In this document: one piece after another, positions 7,722 through 16,481 of the stretch
How positions within the stretch are numbered: position 1 is the stretch's first letter
Layout: each line of letters begins with the position of its first letter
DNA from: Mariprofundus sp.
GTDB taxonomy: Bacteria > Pseudomonadota > Zetaproteobacteria > Mariprofundales > Mariprofundaceae
Reading direction: 5' to 3'
Length of the DNA: 34,323 nt
Assembly (NCBI GenBank): GCA_027013105.1
Contig: JALUYG010000338.1
Location: forward strand, 1-34,323
The notes under the pieces: generated by a model
Told to the model about the DNA's origin: nothing
What the model saw: only the letters and a program-made list of their open reading frames with translations
The model's database searches: none
Program-made: the position numbers and the translations under genes

Positions 7722-10706
7722 TTAGCTCAGGATCTGTTTGATGCGCTGTTGCAGGGATTCGGGGGTGTAGGGTTTCTGGATAAAGCTTGCCGGCGGATGA
7801 TCGGCGAACTGTTCGTTAATTTCCTCAGCGCTGTAACCGCTGGAGAGGATCACTTTCACCTCAGGGTTGATGTTCAGCAGGGCGGCGAAGCAGGCTTTTC
7901 CATCCATTTTCGGCATGGTCATATCCAGCAGCACTGCATCCACTTCAGCCAGGCGCTGGCGATAGAGCGCTACAGCCTCTTCGCCGTTACAGGCGGGGAT
8001 GGTGTCAAAACCGACCTCTTCGAGCATCATGCAGGCGACTTCGCGGATATGCGCTTCATCATCCACCACCAGAATGGCGCCCTGTCCATGATCGCTGCCG
8101 GCATCGGCAGCCGCCGCCGCATGCTGTTGCGTAGCGCTTTCGGCGCTGACCGGCAGCAACACCCTGAATGTGCTGCCCTTGCCGGGTTTGCTATCGACAA
8201 GAATAGCGCCATGGTGGCCGCGTATAATGCCCAGCATGGCGCTCATGCCCAGTCCCCTGCCGGTAAATTTGGTGGTGAAGAAGGGGTCGAACATTTTTTC
8301 CATGGTGGCTTTATCCATGCCGCAGCCGCTGTCCGACACCTCAAAATAGACATATTCGCCAGCCGGCAACTGTTCGCCGGTGCGTGTGGCGGCAAGATAT
8401 TTCCGTTTGGCCTGCATGACGCCGGTGGAAAACAGAATCTCGCCATGCCGATCGCCGATCGCTTCATTGGCGTTGGTGATCAGGTTGAGAATCACCTGAT
8501 GAATTTGGGCCGGATCGGCGTCGATCAATGGCAGATCCGCCTGCAGATCGTAACGCATCTGCACCTGCTTGCTGAGTGAGACCTCCATCAGGCGGGTCAT
8601 ATCGCCCACCAGTTCGGAGAGGTTGACCGGCTTAATGACAAAGTGGCCTTTGCCGGAATAGGCCAGCATCTGTTTGCACAGTTCGGCGGCGCGCTGGCTG
8701 GCTTCGTTGATGCGGTTCAGGTGGGTGCGTAGATCACCACCGTTATCCATGCTGCGTTCAGCCATGCTTGCATTGCCGAGAATGGCGGTCAGCAGGTTGT
8801 TGAAATCATGGGCGATGCCGCCGGCCAGAATGCCGAGGCTCTCCAGTCGCTGCGTGTGCTCCATCTGTCGGTCGCGCTGTTTGGCCTCGGTGATATCGCG
8901 GTCGATACAGATCTGGTGGTGCACCTTGCCATTTCCATCCATGATCGGAGAGATGCGCCGGGCCACCAGGCGCTCCTCGTTGTCGTGCGGGTGAAACAGC
9001 ATTTCTCCGCACCAGGTGTCGCCGCGCTTGACCGTGCTGATGATCTCCCGGTAGGTGGCATCGCCCGGCTGGCCGCCGCGCAGATCGGCTGCGGATGCGC
9101 CGATCATTCGGTTCAGCGGCTTGCGGTAGAGCGTCGCTGCCGCCGGATTGGCAAACTCAACCACTCCGTCGGCATCCAGCACCATAATCCCCTCATGACT
9201 GGCATGGATGGCTTTAATCAGCAGATCCAGCTTTGTTTCAGCCTCTTTACGCACCGTCAAATCGCGGGCAATGGCATGCACGGCGACCGATTTCCCGGCT
9301 GTGCTGATCAGTTTTGAATTGATCTCCAGGTGATGGCGACGGCCGGCCATATCGATGGCATCGGCTTCATAGATGGTATTGCCGCCCTGCATGAGTTTTG
9401 TCGCCAGCATGCTTTTAGCCCGGGGCAGGTGTTCGGGGGCGACAATGTCGAATACGTTTTTACCGATAATGTCGCTGCCGAACTGCTCTTTGCAGGCTGC
9501 ATTGGCGGTGAATACAACGCCGTCCAGATCATGGGCGAAGATCAGATCGTTGCTGTGCTCGACGATGGAAGCGAGCTGGGCTTCCTGCTGGCGGGCTGTT
9601 TCCAGCGCTGCACGACTGCGGCAGTTTTCAATGGCCAGCCCGGTCAGGTTGGCGATCTGCCCGATCAGTTGCAGGTCGTCATCGGAAGGGTGGCGGACTT
9701 CGTGGTAATACATCGCAAATGTACCCAGCACATTGCCGCCCGGGTCTCGAATCGGTTCCGACCAGCACGCTTTTAAGCCGATGGCCAGTGCCGCCTCACG
9801 ATAATCCGTCCATAACGGATCGGTGGCGATGTCGGAGACAACCACGCGTTCATTACGGAACGCGGCCGTGCCGCAGGAGCCTGTCGACGGGCCGATTTCA
9901 GCGCCGTCAACGGCATCGTTCCACGCTTTCGGCAGGCTGGGCGCGGCGCCTGTGCGGATATGTTTGCCATCGTCATCCAGCAGCAATATCGAGGCGATCA
10001 TACCGGGGCGCTTGTTTTCAACCCGATTGACGATAGAGGCCAGAATCTCAGGCAACTCGCCGTGGTGGCGGGCAATGGCGTCGAGAATTTGTTGCTGCAG
10101 CTCAAGGCGCTGTTCGTGCGTTTGGCGCAGGGCTACCTCTGCCGTTAGTTGCGCATTCTGTTCTGCGGTGGCGTGCAGCAGCAGGGTGTTGCGCCGGGCG
10201 ATGATGGACAGTCCAACCGCATAGAGCAGGACAGCGATACCCAGTGTGGTATAGACGCCTGTTTGCTGCATGAACAGCCACAGGGTTAACGGTATCAGAT
10301 CGGGAAGCGTAAATGCATAAAACAGCCGCATATCACCGGCATAGGCGCTGCTGCAGCCGGCGACAAGGCCGATTAGCGTCAGAATCAGAATCGACTGATA
10401 AGCGGTATCCAGATATGGCAGAAATAGTGGCGCACTGAGGCCCCAGATCAGGCCTGATAGCATGGTTAGTAGCAGTTGCAGGCGGCTGCGGTGCTGCAAT
10501 CGGCTGCCGTATCGAATCACGAACAGGCGCAGGCAGTAGACAACCAGAATTGAAGTCAGCCAGCTACCCAGCAGTTCGGTGTTGAGAAGGGTTCTGAACG
10601 TCGCTGCGATCAGCAAAGCCAGGATGGCCGATGTGATAATGGCCGTATAACGCTGCCAGCCCATGGCAACAGCAATATCGTCTTCAATGTCGGTTGCGCT
10701 ATTCAT
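7722..10706 (-). CDS. Membrane-bound hybrid sensor histidine kinase (TM region, GAF, PAS domains, HisKA, HATPase_c, C-terminal receiver)
   Basis: H-box GGIAHDFNNLLTAILGNA; NLITNANEAI; SGCGMDKATMEKMFDPFFTTKFTGRGLGMSAMLGII; receiver LVVDDEAHIREVA...LLDMTMPKMDGKACF...SFIQKPY. Confidence 0.93.
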   Translation of the reverse strand: MNSATDIEDDIAVAMGWQRYTAIITSAILALLIAATFRTLLNTELLGSWLTSILVVYCLRLFVIRYGSRLQHRSRLQLLLTMLSGLIWGLSAPLFLPYLDTAYQSILILTLIGLVAGCSSAYAGDMRLFYAFTLPDLIPLTLWLFMQQTGVYTTLGIAVLLYAVGLSIIARRNTLLLHATAEQNAQLTAEVALRQTHEQRLELQQQILDAIARHHGELPEILASIVNRVENKRPGMIASILLLDDDGKHIRTGAAPSLPKAWNDAVDGAEIGPSTGSCGTAAFRNERVVVSDIATDPLWTDYREAALAIGLKACWSEPIRDPGGNVLGTFAMYYHEVRHPSDDDLQLIGQIANLTGLAIENCRSRAALETARQQEAQLASIVEHSNDLIFAHDLDGVVFTANAACKEQFGSDIIGKNVFDIVAPEHLPRAKSMLATKLMQGGNTIYEADAIDMAGRRHHLEINSKLISTAGKSVAVHAIARDLTVRKEAETKLDLLIKAIHASHEGIMVLDADGVVEFANPAAATLYRKPLNRMIGASAADLRGGQPGDATYREIISTVKRGDTWCGEMLFHPHDNEERLVARRISPIMDGNGKVHHQICIDRDITEAKQRDRQMEHTQRLESLGILAGGIAHDFNNLLTAILGNASMAERSMDNGGDLRTHLNRINEASQRAAELCKQMLAYSGKGHFVIKPVNLSELVGDMTRLMEVSLSKQVQMRYDLQADLPLIDADPAQIHQVILNLITNANEAIGDRHGEILFSTGVMQAKRKYLAATRTGEQLPAGEYVYFEVSDSGCGMDKATMEKMFDPFFTTKFTGRGLGMSAMLGIIRGHHGAILVDSKPGKGSTFRVLLPVSAESATQQHAAAAADAGSDHGQGAILVVDDEAHIREVACMMLEEVGFDTIPACNGEEAVALYRQRLAEVDAVLLDMTMPKMDGKACFAALLNINPEVKVILSSGYSAEEINEQFADHPPASFIQKPYTPESLQQRIKQILS

Positions 10707-10779
10707 CTGGCACCGGGCTCAATGAACATGATCCCAAAGCTATAGTCTAACGAGGCAATTGCAAAACCGGCGAGGGGCA

Positions 10780-11544
10780 TCACATTTTGAAGCTGGCCAG
10801 CAGGTTGGCGGTAACCAGATGCCAACCGTCGATCAGCACAAACAGAATAATTTTCAGCGGCAGTGAAATCATCACCGGCGGCAGCATCATCATGCCCATG
10901 CTCATCAACACGCTGGCGACAATCAGATCCAACACCACAAACGGGATATAGATCAGGAAACCGATCTCAAAAGCCGTGCGCAGTTCACTGATCACGAACG
11001 AGGGGATCAGCACATGCAGCGGCGTATCTTCGGCTTTGGCAGGCTTTTTTATCTTGGCGGCATTCAGAAACAGAATCAGATCATCCTCGCGGGTCTGTTT
11101 GAGCATGAAGGTGCGCAGCGGCGCAATACCGCGATCGATAGCTGTGGACTGGTTGATCTCCTCATTCAGATACGGGGTTAATGCCGTAGTGTCAATTTTT
11201 TGCCATACCGGCATCATGATAAACAGGGTGAGAAACAGGGCCAGCCCGATGAGAATCTGATTCGGCGGCGCTTGCTGCGTGCCCAGCGCCTGTCGCAAAA
11301 AGGCGAACACAATCAGGATGCGGGTGAACGAGGTCATCATCACCAGAATCGACGGCGCCAGCGTCAGCACCGTCAGCATGGCGATAATCTTCAGTCCGGT
11401 GAACCATGCGGTGGGGTCTTCACTATCGCCCAGACTGAACGAAAGCGTGGGGATATTCGCCGCATGCGCTGCGACCGGCAGAAGCAACAAGGCCGCGAGC
11501 GAAGCGAGTACATATTTTTTTACCGGCCACGTCTGCGTATCCAT
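10780..11544 (-). CDS. fliP: Flagellar export protein FliP
   Basis: Signal-peptide start MDTQTWPVKKYVLASLAALLLLPVAAHA, then SILVMMTSFTRILIVFAFLRQALGTQQAPPNQILIGLALFLT. ORF start at 11721 rejected because the extra N-terminus is repeat-derived. Confidence 0.95.
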   Translation of the reverse strand: MDTQTWPVKKYVLASLAALLLLPVAAHAANIPTLSFSLGDSEDPTAWFTGLKIIAMLTVLTLAPSILVMMTSFTRILIVFAFLRQALGTQQAPPNQILIGLALFLTLFIMMPVWQKIDTTALTPYLNEEINQSTAIDRGIAPLRTFMLKQTREDDLILFLNAAKIKKPAKAEDTPLHVLIPSFVISELRTAFEIGFLIYIPFVVLDLIVASVLMSMGMMMLPPVMISLPLKIILFVLIDGWHLVTANLLASFKM

Positions 11545-11584
11545 GCGCCTGTGGCATTTGTGCATCCTGCACATCACAATCGAT

Positions 11585-11696
11585 GCAAAGGTACGCAAAG
11601 AAGTCAAAAGCAATATCCAAATCCTGCATGTCACTACTGACTGACCATCGCCTTTATGGTTTTCCTTTGCGTACCTTTGCGTCCTTTGCGGTGAAA
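11585..11696. repeat. Intergenic repeat B between fliO and fliP (CGCAAAG type)
   Basis: Perfect 16-bp inverted repeat gcaaaggtacgcaaag (11585-11600) / ctttgcgtacctttgc (11665-11680), plus an extra unit on the right side. Confidence 0.85.
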
Positions 11697-11710
11697 GGTT
11701 TTGACTTTGA

Positions 11711-12019
11711 CTATATTTCATGGTCTTCTGCCTGTATATCTGTGGCCGGTTCTTTGGTCAGGGCGTGATCGCTGTGCAGTTGCACCATGCCGCCGGGGGA
11801 GAGACCGAGCAGATAGCGGCGTTCCTGATGGCAAATTTCGACGATGCTGTTTTTGCTGTCGATGTGAATGCGCTGAATCACTCTGAAATCCCGTTTGAGC
11901 GTTGATCCGCGCTGCTGCTGGAAACGGCGCAAGCCCCAGATGATCAGCGCGAACAGCCCCAGCACAATGCAGAGCCCGAGCAGTGATTGCAGGGCCATCA
12001 TTAGCATGCCGTGTTGCAT
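11711..12019 (-). CDS. fliO: Flagellar biosynthetic protein FliO
   Basis: MQHGMLMMALQSLLGLCIVLGLFALIIWGLRRFQQQRGSTLKRDFRVIQRIHIDSKNSIVEICHQERRYLLGLSPGGMVQL; position between fliN and fliP. Confidence 0.85.
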   Translation of the reverse strand: MQHGMLMMALQSLLGLCIVLGLFALIIWGLRRFQQQRGSTLKRDFRVIQRIHIDSKNSIVEICHQERRYLLGLSPGGMVQLHSDHALTKEPATDIQAEDHEI

Positions 12020-12045
12020 GATTTGGGCGTCTCCGGAAACGATGT

Positions 12046-12363
12046 TCAGCCGAGGCTGCTGATGCGGGCGGATGGCGGCACAATTTCGGTAATGCGCACG
12101 CCCAGTTTGTCGCCGGTGGAGACAACCTCGCCTTTGGCGAAGATCGAGCCGTTGGCCAGTATCTGCACCTCGGCATTGGCCTCCTTGTTCATTTCGATCA
12201 CCATGCCCTTGTTCATGCGGGCGATGTTGTGCAGCGGCATTTTGACGCGTCCGAGCTCGACGCTGATCTCCAGCGGCACATGCATAATGGCCTCCAGATT
12301 GGCGGTTGCCGCCTGATCGGGCTGAGCGCCCGCTGAATTTTCTGATGTGGCAGTGTCTGTCAT
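12046..12363 (-). CDS. fliN: Flagellar motor switch protein FliN
   Basis: VPLEISVELGRVKMPLHNIARMNKGMVIEMNKEANAEVQILANGSIFAKGEVV (SpoA domain). Confidence 0.94.
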   Translation of the reverse strand: MTDTATSENSAGAQPDQAATANLEAIMHVPLEISVELGRVKMPLHNIARMNKGMVIEMNKEANAEVQILANGSIFAKGEVVSTGDKLGVRITEIVPPSARISSLG

Positions 12364-13352
12364 GATGCGCCTCCGGGTTCAACAGGTTGGGTGATTTCAG
12401 CCGCTAGCATGCCCTCTTTTTCGCCCGGCATGGCCTGAAACAGCGGCGTGTCTTCGATCCAGAGGGAGCATGGGTCGCTGGCTCTGGTTTTCAGGGGCAG
12501 GGCGTCGCCGGGTTTGAGTGTCAAAAATGTGCCGATATCCATCTGGCAGCGCCCCAGTTCGAAACGGACTTCGGCCGGCGTGCCTGCAATACTCCGTAGC
12601 AGCTCGCCGGTCCACTCCTCATCGTTATCGGGAGTGTCGTCGCTGAGTTCGACGCGCAGCATCTCCAGCATCGGATCCAGAAACGGGCGCGGATAATGGA
12701 TGCCCAGCTTGCCGGTTAGCGAATCGCTCAGTTTCGCCTCGAAATAGACGCTAAAGCACTTCTCCATGGCGCCGGTGACAGCCAGGAATTGCGGATCATA
12801 ATCCAGCTTGTAGGCCTTGAATGCCAGGGCGTGGACCGGCGCCCACAGTTCGCTGAGCATGTTGGCCATTTTTTCGGCGATGCGCTCGGAGAGACGCAGT
12901 TCAACGGGCGATAGCGTTTCCGGATTGTCGGTGGATTCGCCGTCGCCGCCCAGCATGGCATCGACAAAGGCGACAATGATGGCGGTATCAAAGGTGAGCA
13001 GAATGCGTCCGTAGCTATCCACTTCAAAGACAAAATAGACCTGCGGCTCATCCACGGCGATAATATCTTTGTAGAGGCTGGTATCCATGCGTTCCACCTG
13101 AATGGTGATATCGCGCTTGAACAGTTCATCCCACTGTTCATCCAGCATCTCAACCATGCGCTCCTGCAGGTTGACAAACATCGGATAGCGTGCCGGTTTG
13201 TCTTCGTCGGCAGCGTCAAAATGGAAGGCGTCCACCCGCTCCGGCTGTTGGATTGGCGGCAGTGCGGCAAACAGCGCATCGGCGTGTTCGGACGGGGCTA
13301 CGGTCGCCATCAGCGCTTCGACCTCTTCCGGGGCCAGAATCGGTTCGCTCAT
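12360..13352 (-). CDS. fliM: Flagellar motor switch protein FliM
   Basis: 330 aa; N-terminal CheY-binding-like motif ILAPEEVEALM; SpoA domain C-terminus. Confidence 0.94.
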   Translation of the reverse strand: MSEPILAPEEVEALMATVAPSEHADALFAALPPIQQPERVDAFHFDAADEDKPARYPMFVNLQERMVEMLDEQWDELFKRDITIQVERMDTSLYKDIIAVDEPQVYFVFEVDSYGRILLTFDTAIIVAFVDAMLGGDGESTDNPETLSPVELRLSERIAEKMANMLSELWAPVHALAFKAYKLDYDPQFLAVTGAMEKCFSVYFEAKLSDSLTGKLGIHYPRPFLDPMLEMLRVELSDDTPDNDEEWTGELLRSIAGTPAEVRFELGRCQMDIGTFLTLKPGDALPLKTRASDPCSLWIEDTPLFQAMPGEKEGMLAAEITQPVEPGGAS

Positions 13353-13382
13353 GCGATTGCTCTCATTACATCACCACCCGCC

Positions 13383-13901
13383 CTATTGCGACACGAAATC
13401 AGAGAAATAGAGTTTTTTCACCGGCTTGCCGCCGACAAGCCGGTTGATGCGGTAGATGAGATCCATTTTCAGCTCATATTTCCCCTGCGGCGTGCGTATT
13501 TCGGAAAATTTCTTGCCGCTGATTGTTGAGATGAGCAGATCCTTGATTCCGACCATTTTTTCCGACACCTTGGTCTTGGCATCTTCACTGCGCAGCTCCA
13601 GTGTGATTTTGACGCGCAGGTAACGGTCCCGATCGGTGTCGGCCAGGTTGATGGTGAGGTTATCGACATCCATGGAGACCGGGGTCGCATCGCTTTCATC
13701 ATCGGCTTCGGGAATGGCCGTTTCATCTGTCTGCTGGACAGCGGCGGTTTTGGGAGCCTCGGACGGCTGTTCCATGCTCATCATCTTCCAGGCGATAAAG
13801 CCGCCAACCGCCAGCACCAGCACCAGCAGCACCAGATTGATAATCGGCAGCAAACCGCCACCGGATTTTTTCTGTTCTTCGCCTGCTTCTTTGTCAGCCA
13901 T
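13383..13901 (-). CDS. fliL: Flagellar basal body-associated protein FliL
   Basis: N-terminal TM, then VDNLTINLADTDRDRYLRVKITLELRSEDAKTKVSEKMVGIKDLLISTISGK. Confidence 0.9.
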   Translation of the reverse strand: MADKEAGEEQKKSGGGLLPIINLVLLVLVLAVGGFIAWKMMSMEQPSEAPKTAAVQQTDETAIPEADDESDATPVSMDVDNLTINLADTDRDRYLRVKITLELRSEDAKTKVSEKMVGIKDLLISTISGKKFSEIRTPQGKYELKMDLIYRINRLVGGKPVKKLYFSDFVSQ

Positions 13902-13963
13902 GATATTCCTCCACGCTCATCGTGTACTTTATCGTTTTCCGCATGAAAAAATCGGAAAATTTT

Positions 13964-14662
13964 TCATTTGTAGACCACAATCTCCACCCGCCTGTTTTTG
14001 CTGCGTCCGAACGGCGTGGCTTCTGTCGAAACAGGGCGGGACGGGCCATAGCCTGCCAGTGACAGACGGCCAGGATTGACGCCTTCATCCTCCAGTACAT
14101 GCAAGACTGATGCCGCTCTGGCCAGAGAGAGCGTCCAGGGGTCGGAAAACTTCGAGCGGCTCAGGTCGGGGTTGATATTGGTGTGGCCCTGAATGCGGAT
14201 GTTGCCCGGCGTCATGGCCAGCATCTGGGCCAGTTTTCGCAGCGACTGAATATGCTTCGGTTTGAGCACGGCGCTGCCCCGGTCGAACAGAACAGAGTCG
14301 GGAATGCGCAGGTAGAGGCGATCCTTGATGATCACCCCCTTGACCTTATGTTCCAGCGTGCTGTGTTTGAGGATGGCCTTGCTGTTCTGGCGCATGGCCA
14401 GCATCAGCTCGCGAGGGCTGACCAGCTTCTGCATTTCAAACGGCGGGATGATCTGCAGCTCTGTTTTGTCGCCGGCGTTGAATACGGAGACGGCCTTGCG
14501 AAAGGATGTTTCGATATCGGAGAGGCCGGTTTTATCCATGGTGGACATGGAGATAAGCAGGATGAAGAAGGTCAGCATCAGGCTGACCAGATCGGCGAAG
14601 GTGGTCATCCACGCCTCGGTGTTGGGCAGGTATTCGACCGGGTACTTTTTCTTTCTGGCCAT
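13964..14662 (-). CDS. motB: MotB-like stator protein, canonical TM Asp (FADLVSLM) and OmpA-like domain
   Basis: NTEAWMTTFADLVSLMLTFFILLISMSTMD; C-term IRIQGHTN...LSLARAASVLHVLEDEGV...KNRRVEIVVYK. Confidence 0.88.
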   Translation of the reverse strand: MARKKKYPVEYLPNTEAWMTTFADLVSLMLTFFILLISMSTMDKTGLSDIETSFRKAVSVFNAGDKTELQIIPPFEMQKLVSPRELMLAMRQNSKAILKHSTLEHKVKGVIIKDRLYLRIPDSVLFDRGSAVLKPKHIQSLRKLAQMLAMTPGNIRIQGHTNINPDLSRSKFSDPWTLSLARAASVLHVLEDEGVNPGRLSLAGYGPSRPVSTEATPFGRSKNRRVEIVVYK

Positions 14663-15426
14663 TACAGTCTGGGCGCCTGAATGGCGGGGCGGTGGTGCTG
14701 GTGAATGGGGCCGTTCTCAATGTTTTTTGCGGTGACCGGGCGGAATTTCAGGGTGATATCGACTCGGCGGTCAAATTCCGGATGCCCCTTGACGGGGTGT
14801 TTGTCGCCCATGCCCGCCGCAATCATGCGGGAGTTGGCGACGCCGCGAGCGGAGAGGGCGTGAAATACGCTCATGGCGCGGGCGGCGGAGAGCTCCCAGT
14901 TGGAGGCGTAGATGGAGCCGTGCACCGGCTTGTCGTCGGTGTATCCGGCAATGCGGATCTCAGTCACCTCGGGGCGGCTGAAAATTGGCGCCAGTTTATC
15001 CATCATCCGCTGCGCTTTTTCCGACAGATCGACATGGCCGGGCGCGAAAACAAGGTGTTGGGCGAAGCGCACGCGCACCGTCTGCTTATCCAGCGGCAGG
15101 ATGGTCATGGCGTCATCGGCGCCCAGTGCTTTGGCGACCTCTGTCAATTCTTTGGCGGTGCGTTTGGGAGCCTGAATGCCCTTGACAACGCTGCGCGCCG
15201 GCAAGGCCGGTCCGTGCCCCTGGGTGAGATTGGCGCCGCGCGGCAACGGATTGAATGTACCGGCCAGCGAACCCATGGCGGCCAGCCGTTTATCCTCAAC
15301 GATCACGGCGTAGGAGGTGAGCAGGATGAAGAAGGCCAGCATCTGCATCATCAGTTCGAGAAACAGCGCCGCGCCCGGATCGGCCGGGAACGGCAGCGGC
15401 GCCGGTTTTTTGTCGCGCTTAGCCAT
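14662..15426 (-). CDS. MotB/OmpA-like paralogue with Glu at the ion-site position (FLELMMQM)
   Basis: GAALFLELMMQMLAFFILLTSYAVIVEDKR; OmpA-like domain RIAGYTDDKPVHGSIYASNWELSAARAMSVFHALSARGV...FDRRVDITLKF. Overlaps the next gene by 1 nt (TAATG). Confidence 0.82.
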   Translation of the reverse strand: MAKRDKKPAPLPFPADPGAALFLELMMQMLAFFILLTSYAVIVEDKRLAAMGSLAGTFNPLPRGANLTQGHGPALPARSVVKGIQAPKRTAKELTEVAKALGADDAMTILPLDKQTVRVRFAQHLVFAPGHVDLSEKAQRMMDKLAPIFSRPEVTEIRIAGYTDDKPVHGSIYASNWELSAARAMSVFHALSARGVANSRMIAAGMGDKHPVKGHPEFDRRVDITLKFRPVTAKNIENGPIHQHHRPAIQAPRL

Positions 15427-15458
15427 GCGTTTTCTCCATCATGATAGCCTGTCCTGCT

Positions 15459-16217
15459 TTAATCGAAGGAGGATTTACGCTCTTTCGGCGGCAGATAGCC
15501 GAGCAGCTTCTGCTCCATGACGCGCGGATTTTCGCCAGCGACCAGCGACTGGATGCCGACCAGAATGATCTCATGAATGAGCAGCTCCTCCTTGCTGCGC
15601 GTTTTCAGTTTTCCCGACATGGGCAGAAACAGGATATTGGCCATCAGGGCGCCGTAGAAGGTGGTCAAGAGGGCGATGGACATCGAGGGGCCGATCGATG
15701 ACGGATCGGACATGTTCTGCAGCATCAGCACCAGCCCGACCAGCGTGCCGATCATGCCCATGGAGGGGGCGTAGGTGCCCAGGGCTGTGAACATATCGGC
15801 GCCGAGGGTGTGGCGGTCGGCGACTTTCTCCATCTCCATGTAGAGAATATCCTCAATGGCGGCCGGCTCCTGCCCGTCGATGGCCATCTGCAACCCCTTG
15901 GCCATAAACTGGTTCTCAATACTGCCGACCTCGCTCTCCAGCGCCAGAATGCCATCCTTGCGCACCGTCTGGGCCAGCTCTACCAGCTTGGCGATCACAT
16001 CGGGGCCTTTATCGACTTTGTACATGAAGGTTTTCATCACCACGCCGATCACACTGAGGCACTTGGGCAACGGGTAGCCCACCAGTAGCACGCCGACCGT
16101 GCCGCCAATAACAATCAGCATGGATGGCGGATCGATAAAACTGGCGATGCCGCCGCCGATGGCGCCGGCCACCAGGCCGAATGCTACTAATATGCCGATA
16201 ACTGTTGCTATATCCAC
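15459..16217 (-). CDS. motA: Flagellar motor stator protein MotA/PomA type
   Basis: 252 aa; MDIATVIGILVAFGLVAGAIGGGIASFIDPPSMLIVIGGTVGVLLVGYPL; TLGTYAPSMGMIGTLVGLVLML-like segment. Confidence 0.92.
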   Translation of the reverse strand: MDIATVIGILVAFGLVAGAIGGGIASFIDPPSMLIVIGGTVGVLLVGYPLPKCLSVIGVVMKTFMYKVDKGPDVIAKLVELAQTVRKDGILALESEVGSIENQFMAKGLQMAIDGQEPAAIEDILYMEMEKVADRHTLGADMFTALGTYAPSMGMIGTLVGLVLMLQNMSDPSSIGPSMSIALLTTFYGALMANILFLPMSGKLKTRSKEELLIHEIILVGIQSLVAGENPRVMEQKLLGYLPPKERKSSFD

Positions 16218-16310
16218 ACCAACCTCCTGGGTTCCGGAAATACCTGTTCTGCCTGTTCACCTGTGCTGTCAGTTCAGCGCTGCTGTGATGGCAGCATCTA
16301 GCCAACACCT

Positions 16311-16326
16311 AGCAAGAAGCGTGCTA
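16311..16326 (-). promoter_or_regulatory. Candidate sigma-54 promoter for motA
   Basis: Minus-strand TAGCACGCTTCTTGCT versus consensus TGGCACG-N4-TTGCW; one deviation (G->A in the -24 element); ~94 nt upstream of motA. Confidence 0.45.
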
Positions 16327-16481
16327 AGGAAGATTTGAGCAACTCAGAGCATCCTGATTTCTGAGCCGCCGATTGCGGCGCAGACAAGGGCGGTGTTTGC
16401 AATACCTGGGTAAAACTTATGGTTGATATTCAGCAGGCAATCGATTGAGGTTGCTGCATATTAGAAAGCCATGGAGGGCGC

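Noticed and set aside
7695-8579. 294-aa plus-strand ORF opposite the receiver and ATPase domains of the first kinase
   Set aside because: Mirror image of conserved kinase sequence; spurious.
11545-11721. N-terminal extension of the fliP ORF (MKYSQSQNLSPQRTQRYAKENHKG...)
   Set aside because: It is translation through repeat B; FliP has its own signal peptide starting at 11544 (MDTQTWPVKKYVLASLAALLLL).
13943-13967. ATGAAAAAATCGGAAAATTTTTCAT dyad between fliL and the motB-like gene
   Set aside because: Very AT-rich short stem overlapping the stop codon; not strong enough to call a terminator.
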